Positions 15,821 to 25,969 of a DNA stretch of 64,000 nt are shown one piece after another. The stretch is from a virus: the IMG/VR virus record IMGVR_UViG_3300022745_000018, positions 107,910 to 171,909 of that record; one strand, written 5' to 3'. Numbering within the stretch: position 1 is the first letter of the stretch; each line of letters begins with the position of its first letter. The notes under the pieces are model-generated. The model ran no database searches and was not told where the DNA came from. It saw only the letters and a list, made by a program, of their open reading frames with translations. A program made the position numbers and the translations under genes.

Positions 15821-17541
15821 TCTTAAAGAAAGTGCGTGGCAAGAACTTTTTCAACATCGGCAATGCCTTTCTTGAATTTGATATCGCAAAACATCATACA
15901 GCGGTCGTTGGTGGCAAGAACGGATCTGGTAAAAGTTCTTTGGTGAACATGATCACGTTTGCTCTATTCAATCAGACAATCAAGAATGTTACGAAACCAC
16001 AAATCGTTAATTCAGTAAATGGTAAGAACTGTTTAGTTGAGATTGAATTCAGTGCCAATGGTAAAGAATATTTAGTTCGCCGTGGGGTGAAGCCAAACGT
16101 CTTTGAGATCATTGAAGATGGTGTTGCACTGAATCAATCTGCTGCTACTGATTTTCAAGAGATGTTGGAGAAGACGATCCTGAAGACAAACTTCAAGACA
16201 TTCTCTCAGACTTCCGTTCTATCAGTTGAGAATTACAAACCGTTCATGTCAATGCGAGCTTATGAGCGTCGCCAATTTGTTGAAGATATTCTGGACATCC
16301 GCGTCTTCACATTCATGAATCAGATTGTGAAACAAAGATTGACGAAGTCTAAAGAAGAACTGAAAATCTTGGACATCAAGCTAACCTCTTCAAAAGAAAA
16401 GGCAATGCTGCAGAAGAAACATTTAGACCGTTTGCAGAACTTGGTAGATGAATCAACTGCAGAACAGAGTTCCAAGTTGCAAGAACTAACTACTCAACGA
16501 GATTCAAAAGCAGCATTAGTCCTTAGTATGTCCAGTGAAGTTGACGTGTCAGCCAAGGAACTTAGCAGCCTTTCGTCGCGGGCATCTGAAATCAACAATA
16601 CTCAGACGAAGATCAATAAGATTGTTGGTGCAATTGAGAAAATTTCTAGCGACATTGAATCTCTTCACGAAACGGGCAACTGTCCTACATGCAAACAGGA
16701 CATTTCCGATGCCCCAATCTTCGAAGAAATGGAGAACAATCGTAGTCGTCTGAAGCGGATGATGTCTGATCTATCTGAAACGATCAAGGATGGCGACGAC
16801 GTGTTTGCTAGAGTGAAGACTCTATCAGAAGTCATCTCATCTACCGAATCTAAAATCTTCTTAAACCAAGAGGCCGTCATTTCATTAGACGAAGAGATTC
16901 AGAAACTATTGGATACCGATTCATCCAAGATCAATTCAAAAATCAACGAAATTGCTGAACTGAAATCGGATCTGAGAATCGTTGCTAAAGAAGTGTTAGA
17001 TCTTAGAGCAAGACAGTCCGAAATCAAGACGGACTTTGATTATTTGGACACGATGATTGAACTGTTTAAGGACACTGGCGTGAAATCCAAAATCGTTTCA
17101 CAGTACATCCCTATCATCAATCAGACTATCAACGAATACTTGGACAAATTAGACTTCTTCGTCTCGTTTGAACTCGATGAGAATTTTTCTGAGGTCATTA
17201 AGTCGCGCCATCGTGATAACTTCTCATATGATAGCTTTTCAGCTGGTGAGAAACAGCGCATCGATTTGGCCCTGATGTTTACATTTAGGAAACTTGCGGC
17301 CATCCGCAATTCCATTCAATGCAACATGCTGTTTTTAGACGAACTGATGGATGCATCGATGGATGCCGCTGGAATCGAATCTATGCTAAAGATATTTGAT
17401 GCCCCAGAACTCCGGCAGTCAAACATTATAGTTATATCACATAGGAATCGCGATGTGCTAGAGGATGCATTCGAGGGCTCCTACGAGGTATATCGTGAGC
17501 AAGGCTTCTCGCAGATTCGAGATGTCAACGAATCTAAGTGA
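15817..17541 (+). CDS. 46: Recombination endonuclease subunit gp46 (Rad50/SbcC family)
   Basis: 574 aa. Walker A GGKNGSGKS at 32-40; two long coiled-coil arms with the zinc hook CPTC at 292-295; then the ABC signature SFSAGEKQR and Walker B MLFLDELMD near the C-terminus, followed by the His-switch region VISHRNRD. ATPase partner of gp47. Convergent with the next minus-strand gene, 11 bp apart, with no clear terminator between them. Confidence 0.97.
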   Translation: MILKKVRGKNFFNIGNAFLEFDIAKHHTAVVGGKNGSGKSSLVNMITFALFNQTIKNVTKPQIVNSVNGKNCLVEIEFSANGKEYLVRRGVKPNVFEIIEDGVALNQSAATDFQEMLEKTILKTNFKTFSQTSVLSVENYKPFMSMRAYERRQFVEDILDIRVFTFMNQIVKQRLTKSKEELKILDIKLTSSKEKAMLQKKHLDRLQNLVDESTAEQSSKLQELTTQRDSKAALVLSMSSEVDVSAKELSSLSSRASEINNTQTKINKIVGAIEKISSDIESLHETGNCPTCKQDISDAPIFEEMENNRSRLKRMMSDLSETIKDGDDVFARVKTLSEVISSTESKIFLNQEAVISLDEEIQKLLDTDSSKINSKINEIAELKSDLRIVAKEVLDLRARQSEIKTDFDYLDTMIELFKDTGVKSKIVSQYIPIINQTINEYLDKLDFFVSFELDENFSEVIKSRHRDNFSYDSFSAGEKQRIDLALMFTFRKLAAIRNSIQCNMLFLDELMDASMDAAGIESMLKIFDAPELRQSNIIVISHRNRDVLEDAFEGSYEVYREQGFSQIRDVNESK

Positions 17542-17552
17542 TCGATTACGGT

Positions 17553-19007
17553 TTATGCCGTCTTTGACCAATAGTCCTGCATCTGGACTTTGGAGAATGA
17601 AGATTCGTTGTTTCTGACCATCAGAATACCATCTGGTTGACTTGATGATCCGTTAGATCCAACGATAGTTGGTGGACTAGACACGATGATCGGTTGTTGA
17701 TTCTGAGTGGCTGGTCTCATGACAACTGAATCTCTTTGTTGGTTCAGGTTATCAATAGACTGGACAAAGTTTCCTTTTGATGGAGTGATTGCTTTTTGTC
17801 CAGCATCTTCATTAAGCAGATCGTAGATAGCTCCACCAAATGTATTCTGTCTGCCAGACACCACTGACGACAGTGCATCCAACCCTGGTGCTACAACACT
17901 AGATCCTAGACCAAAGCCAGCCATTCCAGCGGCACCTAAACCGATTGCTGGGATCTGAGCTATTGATGATAGAGTGCTCATTATTCCACCCACCATCGTT
18001 GACCCCTCTGCTGCAGCAATACCGGTTTCAGCCGTCCCTTTCGGTAGCAACTTCTCTAGAGTTTTTGCGACGGTAGAGTCGACGACATCTGAACCAAACG
18101 TTCTTGCGGGTTTGATCATGCTATCGTTGACCATATCAATTGATCTGTCCACGATGGCTTTACCGGCGGAATAGGTTTTCGTCCCTTTCGCCTTCGTCTT
18201 TATTAACGAAACGATTTTATCAACGAATGTTGGTTTGTCGTCTTTCTTTGGTTGCTTCTCAACCACATCCGTGACGTCATTTTTATTTGTTCGAGACGCC
18301 AGCGTCTTTAAGACTTCGTCTTGTTTTCCAAACAAACCAGATTCAATTTTCTCTCTTTGATGTTCATAACGCAATTCTGGGTTGCGCTCTTCGATGGTAT
18401 CATCCATCTCAATCATCAACTGATCTAACTGTTGCAGTTGACCTGACATCGTCTTCAGAGTTAGCGATGCTTCTTTAGTGTTCGTCGCGATACTAGTCAG
18501 TTGCTTCAGTTCGGCTTGACCGGTTGCACTTTGTGTCTGTTGAATTTGTTTTACGGATAGACCATCGCGCTTTAGGAAAGCATCGTACTTTTCATAGACT
18601 TCCTTGTGCTGCTCTCGATGTGCCGCAAAGTCTTTTGCATTCATCTTCCTACCAGAACTGAGGATCTTAACGATCTCGGATTTTCGTTCGTTTGCTTTTT
18701 CTGGTGTAGACGATTTTGTCTCGGTATCTGCAAACCGAGACTCTTTTGCTAAAGCTCTGTAGTTTTCTAGAATCTGAGCGGCAAGATCTCCCAAGACTGG
18801 TGATCTATCTGCTATGGAGTTCACTAGTCTGTCACCAAGCGGCGACATCATTAGAGATTTGAATGCACTCTCTAATGTAGGTTTCTTGATGATATCTTCA
18901 ATCGTGCCCTTTGTACCAGCCAGTTTTTCGCTGAACAGTTCTTTATGGGAATTGAAGATGTTTTTAGCGGTTAGACTAAGTGCTTCCCTAATCAGTGCTG
19001 CACTCAT
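17553..19007 (-). CDS. Probable virion protein with helical N-terminus and hydrophobic core
   Basis: 484 aa, no family recognised. Residues 1-260 are helical and charged (long stretches of Lys, Glu, Gln); residues about 325-375 are Gly/Ala-rich and hydrophobic (GIMSTLSSIAQIPAIGLGAA, GMAGFGLGSSVVAPGL); the last 80 are Ser/Pro/Gln-rich. This could be an internal or membrane-interacting virion protein, or a tail-associated scaffold. It closes the baseplate gene block. Confidence 0.6.
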   Translation of the reverse strand: MSAALIREALSLTAKNIFNSHKELFSEKLAGTKGTIEDIIKKPTLESAFKSLMMSPLGDRLVNSIADRSPVLGDLAAQILENYRALAKESRFADTETKSSTPEKANERKSEIVKILSSGRKMNAKDFAAHREQHKEVYEKYDAFLKRDGLSVKQIQQTQSATGQAELKQLTSIATNTKEASLTLKTMSGQLQQLDQLMIEMDDTIEERNPELRYEHQREKIESGLFGKQDEVLKTLASRTNKNDVTDVVEKQPKKDDKPTFVDKIVSLIKTKAKGTKTYSAGKAIVDRSIDMVNDSMIKPARTFGSDVVDSTVAKTLEKLLPKGTAETGIAAAEGSTMVGGIMSTLSSIAQIPAIGLGAAGMAGFGLGSSVVAPGLDALSSVVSGRQNTFGGAIYDLLNEDAGQKAITPSKGNFVQSIDNLNQQRDSVVMRPATQNQQPIIVSSPPTIVGSNGSSSQPDGILMVRNNESSFSKVQMQDYWSKTA

Positions 19008-19019
19008 TTGAATCCAATC

Positions 19020-19346
19020 TTAAATTGGGTACAACATGTACGAAGCTAATACATCAACTGAGGCTGCTACGGATGATTTTACTTTAAGTGAATCGCCAGA
19101 CTCCAAAACCAATTTCTGATCTGCCCCCGATGGTACAACAGATCTACCAGGAAGTAGATCTGTACCTTTTAGCAAATAGTAATCGGTACCGGCTCTAGTG
19201 ATGTAAACGTCAACTAAGATGATGCCGTTTGTTATGTTGGATACAGTCAGTCCGATGATGGTTGTTGAATTACCAGCAGTGCCATCCAAGACACTTACTC
19301 CAGATGTCCCGATAGAACCTGTTGGTTTTAGTTTGAATGCTGTCAT
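19020..19346 (-). CDS. Small virion structural protein, 108 aa
   Basis: 108 aa, beta-rich, no Cys. STTIIGLTVSNITNGIILVD, then KGTDLLPGRSVV, QKLVLESGDSLKVKS and SVDVLASYML match a small conserved phage structural protein type often found with tail fibre genes. Follows two other small genes in the same operon; exact place in the particle unknown. Confidence 0.65.
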   Translation of the reverse strand: MTAFKLKPTGSIGTSGVSVLDGTAGNSTTIIGLTVSNITNGIILVDVYITRAGTDYYLLKGTDLLPGRSVVPSGADQKLVLESGDSLKVKSSVAASVDVLASYMLYPI

Positions 19347-19355
19347 TTATTTTCC

Positions 19356-19568
19356 TTAACTAAGAGCTACCGCTAAAGCCAAGGCATTGTCAGCCAATGT
19401 CGTTGCAGTCGTCGAGAACGTTGTCATAGTTACTCGAGTTTGGATATCGTCGTTGATGCTCTTCAGATTGGCATCAAATTCGGCATTCGTCAACGGCAAA
19501 CCCTTCACCGCATCTGGTGCAGGTGGAGTCGTCCCGGAATTCGTTTCTCTGTATAGAATGTTAGCCAT
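19356..19568 (-). CDS. Small fibre-associated protein, 70 aa
   Basis: 70 aa. MANILYRETNSGTTPPAPDA followed by KGLPLTNAEFDANLKSIND is the short N-terminal segment seen on many phage fibre proteins, here standing alone; the C-terminus is Thr/Ala-rich helix. Possibly an adaptor or a remnant of a longer fibre gene. Confidence 0.6.
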   Translation of the reverse strand: MANILYRETNSGTTPPAPDAVKGLPLTNAEFDANLKSINDDIQTRVTMTTFSTTATTLADNALALAVALS

Positions 19569-19569
19569 C

Positions 19570-19794
19570 TTAGACCTTATTGATCAATGCTTGCAACATT
19601 GATTCTATTTTTGTTAATCTATCATCCAATTTATTCACTTTGGAATGCAGTTCTTGTTGTTGGATTGCTTTAGCCATTTTGATGTCATGGGTGTATCTAG
19701 CATGATCGTCGTCTACCACCACCAACCCGGTATCTGTTCTGAAATGACCTGGGATTGGTACTCCATCTAAGCCAACAACTTTTACTGTTTTCAT
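19570..19794 (-). CDS. Hypothetical protein with short coiled coil, 74 aa
   Basis: 74 aa. Beta N-terminus (KTVKVVGLDGVPIPGHF), then heptad helices (AKAIQQQELHSKVNKLDDRL, then TKIESMLQALINKV). Its start overlaps the stop of the 733-aa gene by one base. Probably a small virion or assembly protein. Confidence 0.6.
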   Translation of the reverse strand: MKTVKVVGLDGVPIPGHFRTDTGLVVVDDDHARYTHDIKMAKAIQQQELHSKVNKLDDRLTKIESMLQALINKV

Positions 19795-21995
19795 TAGCTT
19801 AACATGATTGCTCTGTAATCAGATATGATTGGTGGATCATATTGAGTATCTGACGTGAGAACGAACTTGATAGTGAATGTATCGAATTCAGAAATATCAT
19901 CCAAGTAGAATTCGTACTCTTTAAATTCACCCTTCTTGGTTGATCTATTTCGTGTCACATCACAGTTCATCTTCTGCCAAGCAAATGTATTGTGAATCGT
20001 TCCAGTACTTGAATTGGATGTTCTCAAGTAGATATCGAATCCAGAAGAACTGTTGCTATATGCAGTCGCGATGATCCGTGCACCTTTTGATGTCTGACTT
20101 AGTGTTTCTTGCTTAGTGACGTATCTGGATTCGGCTTTCTTGACTGTCGCTGATGTATCTGATGTCAATTCAGTAGAACCTACATCGGTGCTATTGTTGA
20201 TGTAATTTGCAATGAATAGACCGCGTGAATGGTTGAAGTCAATCACAGGACTGACATTTGGATTATGCTGCGCTGCTGTATCGGCGAACGTAACTTCAAG
20301 TGCAGTTGCTGCGGAACCAGCCAATAGAGTCGTTTCGTTTGCACGTGATACTAACATCAGATCGTCGTCAATCTGATTGTCCTTCTTCAAGTCTACGCTG
20401 TATGTTTTACCTGGGCTATAGTCTGTCTTGGTTGTTGACAGATATGCGTTCACGTTCGTTCCTGGTGGTGTTAACACAGAAACAGATGGGTTGAACCTAT
20501 GATAGAGTCTATTCGTTGAGATGGTGAATTTCTCGTCAGTCAGCACGTAGAATGTAGCAGATCCTGATACGGTAACCGCGGGTGCGCTTGTATAACCGGA
20601 ACCATGATTTGTGACGATGACATCAACAATCTTTCCACCGGATACAACTGCAGTCACTGTTGCTTGGACACCACTGCTGGGTGGTGAAACGATTAGCGTT
20701 GGTGCCACTGCATATCCGCTACCACCGTCTTTTACTTGGATGTCTACGACGCGGCCACCAGTCACGATAGACCCTGTAGATGTCGCTGAAGCGCCGATGA
20801 CGTTGAGATCCACAGTATAATCGTCTATGACTGAGTTGACCGTTAGAACGACATTGTGAATAAGTGAACCGGTGATACCGTTATATGTAGCGCTGGGATC
20901 ACATGCAATTTGTACTCTTGAGTTGCCGTCCAAAGAATGTTTGAAAGGTAACTTGGCGCGGATGACACTTGATCCAGTCGTTGTGCTAATTGTGTTGCAG
21001 TTGATAGCAACGGGAGATGCAGCCATAGCGATATTTAGCACTGGTGCAGTTTGTGGATCAACGAAGACTGCTTTGTTTAGTGTGAACTTGATATCTTCAT
21101 TTTGCTCAGCAGTCCAAGTCATGTTGTTTTCTGACTTAAACAATGAACCGGAATATGGTTGATCGAAAACGACCTTACCAGTTTCTTTAGCGACTTCGCC
21201 CATTCGTGAAGTCCATAGACTGTACTTGTCTGAGTTTGATCTGACGACGAAGCAGTAGTCACTATCTTGTTTCAGATAGATTGGGCTGCTGAATTGGAAT
21301 TTTGTTGCTACCGCTCCCGTCGAAGATGTATTTACATTCGCTGCTGGTAAACTAAGCACTGCATTCGGTGCAACGAATTTCTTCGACGGATACCCATTCT
21401 CCATTTCGCGGACTTCCACCCACACTGGCATATTAGTTGCGGTGTCTTTGGTCGCGAAATACAGATCAAGTGAAGTAATGAAACAGCCACCCTGAACGCC
21501 GTAAGTGAAGAACGACTGAGCTAAAGGATCTCCACCGCCATCCGGTGCAACGAACACTGGATAAGGTACTTCAATCCGCACATTCTGTTCGATGGTCGTG
21601 GACGATACGTTAGAGACTGTTGTCTGATACCGCTCAGTGATTCCAGTTGCAGAGAAATTCGCCACGGCATACACATCAGTATTACCTAATGTATCGATGA
21701 CTACATATTCGCTGCTTTGCTGAAGAACGAATTTCTTAGTACCAACGGTAAATGTTTTACCAGGGATCGTAAATGTACCATTCACCGTCCCTGAAGAATT
21801 GGTGATGAGTGCCCCACCCAAGACTCCACCTGATGGAGTCACGAATCTATCGACATTCACGCCATCAAAGAAAGCATGAAGTGTTGTGTTCGGTTTTAGG
21901 TTTGTTGCTCTGAATGAAATCGTCAGCGGGCGCATGAAAGTCGCCGCTGACTTGTCAATCAGTTGTGTAGTTCTATCTATTCTTTGTGTAGCCAT
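19794..21995 (-). CDS. Large baseplate/tail structural protein, 733 aa
   Basis: 733 aa. Motifs LKPNTTLHAFFDGVNVD and GDPLAQSFFTYGVQGGCFIT with a later FYLDDISEFDTFTIKFVLTS region are those of a large structural protein of T4-like phages, encoded next to the DUF4815-type protein. Around residues 390-480 it has Gly-rich repeats (VKDGGSGYAVAPTLIVSPP, VTNHGSGYTSAPAVTV), a motif shared with the gp8-like gene in this window. Peripheral baseplate or fibre-bearing role inferred. Confidence 0.7.
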   Translation of the reverse strand: MATQRIDRTTQLIDKSAATFMRPLTISFRATNLKPNTTLHAFFDGVNVDRFVTPSGGVLGGALITNSSGTVNGTFTIPGKTFTVGTKKFVLQQSSEYVVIDTLGNTDVYAVANFSATGITERYQTTVSNVSSTTIEQNVRIEVPYPVFVAPDGGGDPLAQSFFTYGVQGGCFITSLDLYFATKDTATNMPVWVEVREMENGYPSKKFVAPNAVLSLPAANVNTSSTGAVATKFQFSSPIYLKQDSDYCFVVRSNSDKYSLWTSRMGEVAKETGKVVFDQPYSGSLFKSENNMTWTAEQNEDIKFTLNKAVFVDPQTAPVLNIAMAASPVAINCNTISTTTGSSVIRAKLPFKHSLDGNSRVQIACDPSATYNGITGSLIHNVVLTVNSVIDDYTVDLNVIGASATSTGSIVTGGRVVDIQVKDGGSGYAVAPTLIVSPPSSGVQATVTAVVSGGKIVDVIVTNHGSGYTSAPAVTVSGSATFYVLTDEKFTISTNRLYHRFNPSVSVLTPPGTNVNAYLSTTKTDYSPGKTYSVDLKKDNQIDDDLMLVSRANETTLLAGSAATALEVTFADTAAQHNPNVSPVIDFNHSRGLFIANYINNSTDVGSTELTSDTSATVKKAESRYVTKQETLSQTSKGARIIATAYSNSSSGFDIYLRTSNSSTGTIHNTFAWQKMNCDVTRNRSTKKGEFKEYEFYLDDISEFDTFTIKFVLTSDTQYDPPIISDYRAIMLS

Positions 21996-22016
21996 GTTTT
22001 GATTTATTGACTCGTA

Positions 22017-25000
22017 TTAGGTTGGGGAAACCCAGACACCGGTCTGGTTTACACTAAGAACAGTCTGTTGAACGGACGTAATGTTCGTCACCGATGGTGA
22101 AATTGCTGGGGCAGATGTAAACCATTCCCACCAATTCGACGTGTTGTATGGAACAGGTACTCTCTGTTGGTGGATAACAGTTACTGTCTCGGAAACATTT
22201 CTAGCGATTTCCGGTAGCATCTCCGCATCAACGAAGTTGTCGACCGCAGGTGTCATTGTCATTTCACCACGCCATGAGAAGACCAAGAATGGGTTCAAAT
22301 TGGTCGTTCTTGTTGATAGCGGTTGGTTGATTAGAGGAGTTTCTGTGTAATCCAACATCACTTTACCGTCGATGATTTTGTAACCACTGCTCGGTGTCAA
22401 TAGAGCCAATTCAGTGTCATGCGGATCCACTGCGGAAGACATGTTCCGTTCGGTAAAACTGACGGTATTCTGTGCATTGTAGTAGTCACAGATTGTTGTA
22501 GGATTCTCAAAGTTATCAACCAGATATCCAGTTTTGAATCTATTCAGACCGGTTGCTGCGTCAATGACTTCGTATTGGAGAAGACTGTTCTCAACTGCAT
22601 TGAGTGTCGAAAAGTATTCCACATTGGAGATTCTATCAGCCAACTTATGGATATCTGCCATCGTATATCGCTGATTCTTCTCAGCAATTTGGATCACAGT
22701 GTCTAAATTGGACGTGTATGGTGGCAGAGTCACATGATGCAATGGCAGCACGTCATCGGGGACAGAGACCTTGACTGGATTCAATGAAGGGATGCCTTTA
22801 GCAACAAGTACTTCACCAGACTTGTTCAAGTAGACGGTATCAACCCTACCCATGTAGTATTTGATGGACGAGGTTATGATGTTATCAATGACAGCCGATC
22901 CAGAATACAATCCAGCGGTAGTAGTGAAACCACCCACGGTTTTCTTCGGTCTGAAATCAAGAACTTGAGATAACTTAATGGCTTGGTTGGAGTTGCTTGG
23001 TGTGTATGAAGGAATCTGCTGCAGATACGAAGCACCCAGCGTCGTGTAACTATCTACAGAGAAATAGTCAGAAGAACCTGAATGGTCGAAGTAAGAGAAC
23101 TGCACCGAAATTGATGTCGTTCCGACTGGTAGAGCAGCGGATCTTGAAATTGACCCGATGTCATAATAGAAGTCTCGCTGTCCATTGTCCAATGTGTATA
23201 GTGAAGTTACATCTGCACCAGCATTGGTTGTGACTGAGATCAACTTGTAGATATCTGCTTGTGCTAAACTGACGGTCGTTCCTACTCCAAGACCAGAAGT
23301 TGTTGTGGTCACTAGAGTTTTCGTTTTCGCGGGCTGGGTGCTTCGCTTAACTTGAGCCAATACAGTTACCGTCGTGGACACGATGGGTGAACCAGAGATG
23401 CTTAGAACGTTATTAGACGGTCTTGTCAAGTACTGCAAGAAGTTGTGGCCAGCAGAATCCAATGCAACAACGGTTCCGGCTTCTGGAACCACGAATTCTC
23501 CGATTGATGTAGTTACTGAACCGGCTCCAGCACCATCTAACGTAATTGTGTAGACATCCCAGATTGTGTATTCGATATCCGCAGTCCCACCGGCATTCTT
23601 CACAGAAGCAACGACTTCAGCTGGAATTTGGAACAGAGGGATGCCAGAAGATGTTTTGCCGTTTGTAGTCCCAGACACAATCGCTGTACCAGATGCCGCA
23701 GTGACGATATCACCAGTCTTCGGTACATACTTAGCCGCATTGCTTCTGTAAATGAACAGATCACCGGTTGCGATGTAGTGTTTCCAAACCGTCGCCTCTC
23801 GATTGCCTGTACCGGACAGCACATCACCAGATGTTAGAGTATTTGAAGCATTGTACGTACTCAGTCTCGTTAGCACTTTCGATGAGAAAGATGTACCAGT
23901 GACCGTCTTCGCCATCGAAATTGATTGTCCAACAGTGAGGTTCAGATCATGATAATACAACTTATAGATTGTAGTGTTGTCTGTTGTATCACCGGAATGG
24001 TAATCCAGCGCAATTGCGTTGCATGTACCGATGGTTACGTTTGACGGGTCTTTTAGTTGAACTTGTTCATGTAATTTGAACGAAGGTAATCCATGAACAT
24101 CAGTGATGTAAATGTAGTTGGCATAATCGGTATAGTGTGACATCGATGTCACCGCGATATGCTCAGGAGTTCTTGCTTTGTCTACGTCGATTCGTTTATC
24201 AGAGATCGTCTCTACTTCAAATCCTTGAATGTATGCTTTACCGGGAGAAACTGTATAAGTGATCTTATCTTCGTCACCGTTGGTATATAGACCGTTATTC
24301 CAAGCAGTCTTGAGATTTTCGTTTAGTGAAAGAGCAAGACCATCGACTCTGTAGTTACCAGATTCGTCATGCGTTCTTCTTGCTAGCGACTTCTCCAATT
24401 CAGAGTACTTAGAATATCTCGAATATTCCAATAGAGTACCGGAATCAAACTTCATTAGATCGATGTAGTCTTCGCTGACTGCATCGCTAGCAGATCTTTT
24501 AACCAAAGTCAGAGTGATCTTTACACGATCTGCACCCGGGGCTCCGTAGTTGTATGAGCCTTGTGCCGGATCCAATAGAGTATCGTCTTCGTTATAATCA
24601 ATGACAGTCTCATCAATCTTCAGAGAGACAATACATGTAGGTGTGCTAGTGTATTTTGAAGCAACGACTGATTGCTTCGCGACTTCGACGAATGTCCCAC
24701 TGACATAGTAGACACCCACATTAACGTATGCAAGTGAACCGAACCCAGAATGAGAAGACGAAATTGTGGTGGCTCTTAATGAACTATTGTCAAGAGCATA
24801 GAATTCGGTGTTGGCATCGATGATGTCTGAACCACCAGCCGAGCCAGAAATGTACGTTAAGTACAATGTGATTGGGTCGGAATCCTCAGCATTGGCTGTC
24901 TTCTTCACAACGGCTTTGACTGAACCGGCAACGATCGTTTTACCTTCAAATGCCGCGGCTGAAACTGGCAAACCATCAAATGTAGCATTAACTTTGATGT

Positions 25001-25217
25001 ATGGAACTTTCAGTTCGTAGTAACTATTTCCTGGGATTACAACTGAACCATGTTTGAAGATATGATTACCAAACTTCGCAATCTGATCTCGCAGAATCGT
25101 CTGGAGTTGAGTCAACTCTCGTGACTGAACGGCCAACCCTGGATTGAACAGAATTTGATGATAGTTCTTAGACGAATCGAAATCATCATTCCAAGGTGTT
25201 TTGTTGTAATTTTTCAT
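22017..25217 (-). CDS. DUF4815-type large baseplate/tail protein, 1066 aa
   Basis: The longest gene in the window. The N-terminus WNDDFDSSKNYHQILFNPG, then AVQSRELTQLQTILRDQIAK and HIFKHGSVVIPGN, is the conserved start of the DUF4815 family of T4-like phage tail proteins. A further conserved block reads YTVSPGKAYIQGFEVET near residue 330. The C-terminal part (KNQRYTMADIHKLADRISNV) also occurs in this family. It probably sits on the baseplate periphery. Confidence 0.8.
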   Translation of the reverse strand: MKNYNKTPWNDDFDSSKNYHQILFNPGLAVQSRELTQLQTILRDQIAKFGNHIFKHGSVVIPGNSYYELKVPYIKVNATFDGLPVSAAAFEGKTIVAGSVKAVVKKTANAEDSDPITLYLTYISGSAGGSDIIDANTEFYALDNSSLRATTISSSHSGFGSLAYVNVGVYYVSGTFVEVAKQSVVASKYTSTPTCIVSLKIDETVIDYNEDDTLLDPAQGSYNYGAPGADRVKITLTLVKRSASDAVSEDYIDLMKFDSGTLLEYSRYSKYSELEKSLARRTHDESGNYRVDGLALSLNENLKTAWNNGLYTNGDEDKITYTVSPGKAYIQGFEVETISDKRIDVDKARTPEHIAVTSMSHYTDYANYIYITDVHGLPSFKLHEQVQLKDPSNVTIGTCNAIALDYHSGDTTDNTTIYKLYYHDLNLTVGQSISMAKTVTGTSFSSKVLTRLSTYNASNTLTSGDVLSGTGNREATVWKHYIATGDLFIYRSNAAKYVPKTGDIVTAASGTAIVSGTTNGKTSSGIPLFQIPAEVVASVKNAGGTADIEYTIWDVYTITLDGAGAGSVTTSIGEFVVPEAGTVVALDSAGHNFLQYLTRPSNNVLSISGSPIVSTTVTVLAQVKRSTQPAKTKTLVTTTTSGLGVGTTVSLAQADIYKLISVTTNAGADVTSLYTLDNGQRDFYYDIGSISRSAALPVGTTSISVQFSYFDHSGSSDYFSVDSYTTLGASYLQQIPSYTPSNSNQAIKLSQVLDFRPKKTVGGFTTTAGLYSGSAVIDNIITSSIKYYMGRVDTVYLNKSGEVLVAKGIPSLNPVKVSVPDDVLPLHHVTLPPYTSNLDTVIQIAEKNQRYTMADIHKLADRISNVEYFSTLNAVENSLLQYEVIDAATGLNRFKTGYLVDNFENPTTICDYYNAQNTVSFTERNMSSAVDPHDTELALLTPSSGYKIIDGKVMLDYTETPLINQPLSTRTTNLNPFLVFSWRGEMTMTPAVDNFVDAEMLPEIARNVSETVTVIHQQRVPVPYNTSNWWEWFTSAPAISPSVTNITSVQQTVLSVNQTGVWVSPT

Positions 25218-25222
25218 GTTCT

Positions 25223-25969
25223 TCAGAATTTGATGTAGGTCTTGATGACGATTGCTTGTTCGTCAGTGAAAACGAAAGGATCTTCGTTCGAGACATATAG
25301 GAGTTTCCCAGAGTATTTATCAACGGTTGGCTGAGAAATGATCTGATGTACAGTGTAAGTTCTTGATGGCGATGCAATTGCTTGCAGTGTACCTGTTGGT
25401 GGTGTAGGGTTAATGGAAAGACTTTGTAGTTTCACATTAAGACCGCTAACATCCACAACTCTGAATCTGATGTTCTCCACGGATAGAATTTCGTCCTCAA
25501 TCAACCCAGTCGTATCATAGAAAGTCACGTTATGGGTAATTAGTTGCGAATTTTCTTTGAAGACATCCTTCGTGATGATGTGTCGTGGATTGTTTAGCAA
25601 CCCGAACTGTCTATAATCTTGTCCTAAGCCATTGATCGTATAATCAGATTTCAAGTAACTATTGATGGACAGCGTGTCGGCATACAATTCAGATACTGCA
25701 TCTGCACCGTGACCACCAACTGGAGGCATAATCGGCGTCGCTTGAAAATCGATTGCCCCCGCGGTGATTCTACCGGGACATGATACCGAAACAGTCGCAT
25801 GAGTGTATCCCTGGCCAGGTGTTAGCACATTCAGTTTGATGATCTTACCAGATACAACAATTGGTTCAACCGTGCAACCAGAACCATCGCCAGTGACGGT
25901 GACCACCGTGTTCGTTGGAGCCATTAAAGTGTTGGACAAGTAGTTTGTACCAGCTTCTTGATATTCCAT
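25223..25969 (-). CDS. 8: Baseplate wedge gp8-like, C-terminal half (separate reading frame)
   Basis: 248 aa from ATG 25969, with GGTGAG eight bases upstream. It continues the repeat pattern of the upstream frame: TVVTVTGDGSGCTVEPIVV and VLTPGQGYTHATV here match TTITVTGDGTGAILRPVVY and VESSGEGYTTANAIVV there. Then come PPVGGHGADAVSELYADTL and DYRQFGLLNNPRH, which belong to the C-terminal half of gp8-type wedge proteins. The two frames overlap by 46 bp and differ by -1. So this is either a gene split into two chains or an artefact; see findings. Confidence 0.7.
   Translation of the reverse strand: MEYQEAGTNYLSNTLMAPTNTVVTVTGDGSGCTVEPIVVSGKIIKLNVLTPGQGYTHATVSVSCPGRITAGAIDFQATPIMPPVGGHGADAVSELYADTLSINSYLKSDYTINGLGQDYRQFGLLNNPRHIITKDVFKENSQLITHNVTFYDTTGLIEDEILSVENIRFRVVDVSGLNVKLQSLSINPTPPTGTLQAIASPSRTYTVHQIISQPTVDKYSGKLLYVSNEDPFVFTDEQAIVIKTYIKF

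Noticed and set aside
17542-17575. Small inverted repeat ACGG-TTTATG-CCGT between the convergent gp46 and 484-aa genes
   Set aside because: A four-base stem is too weak to call a terminator.
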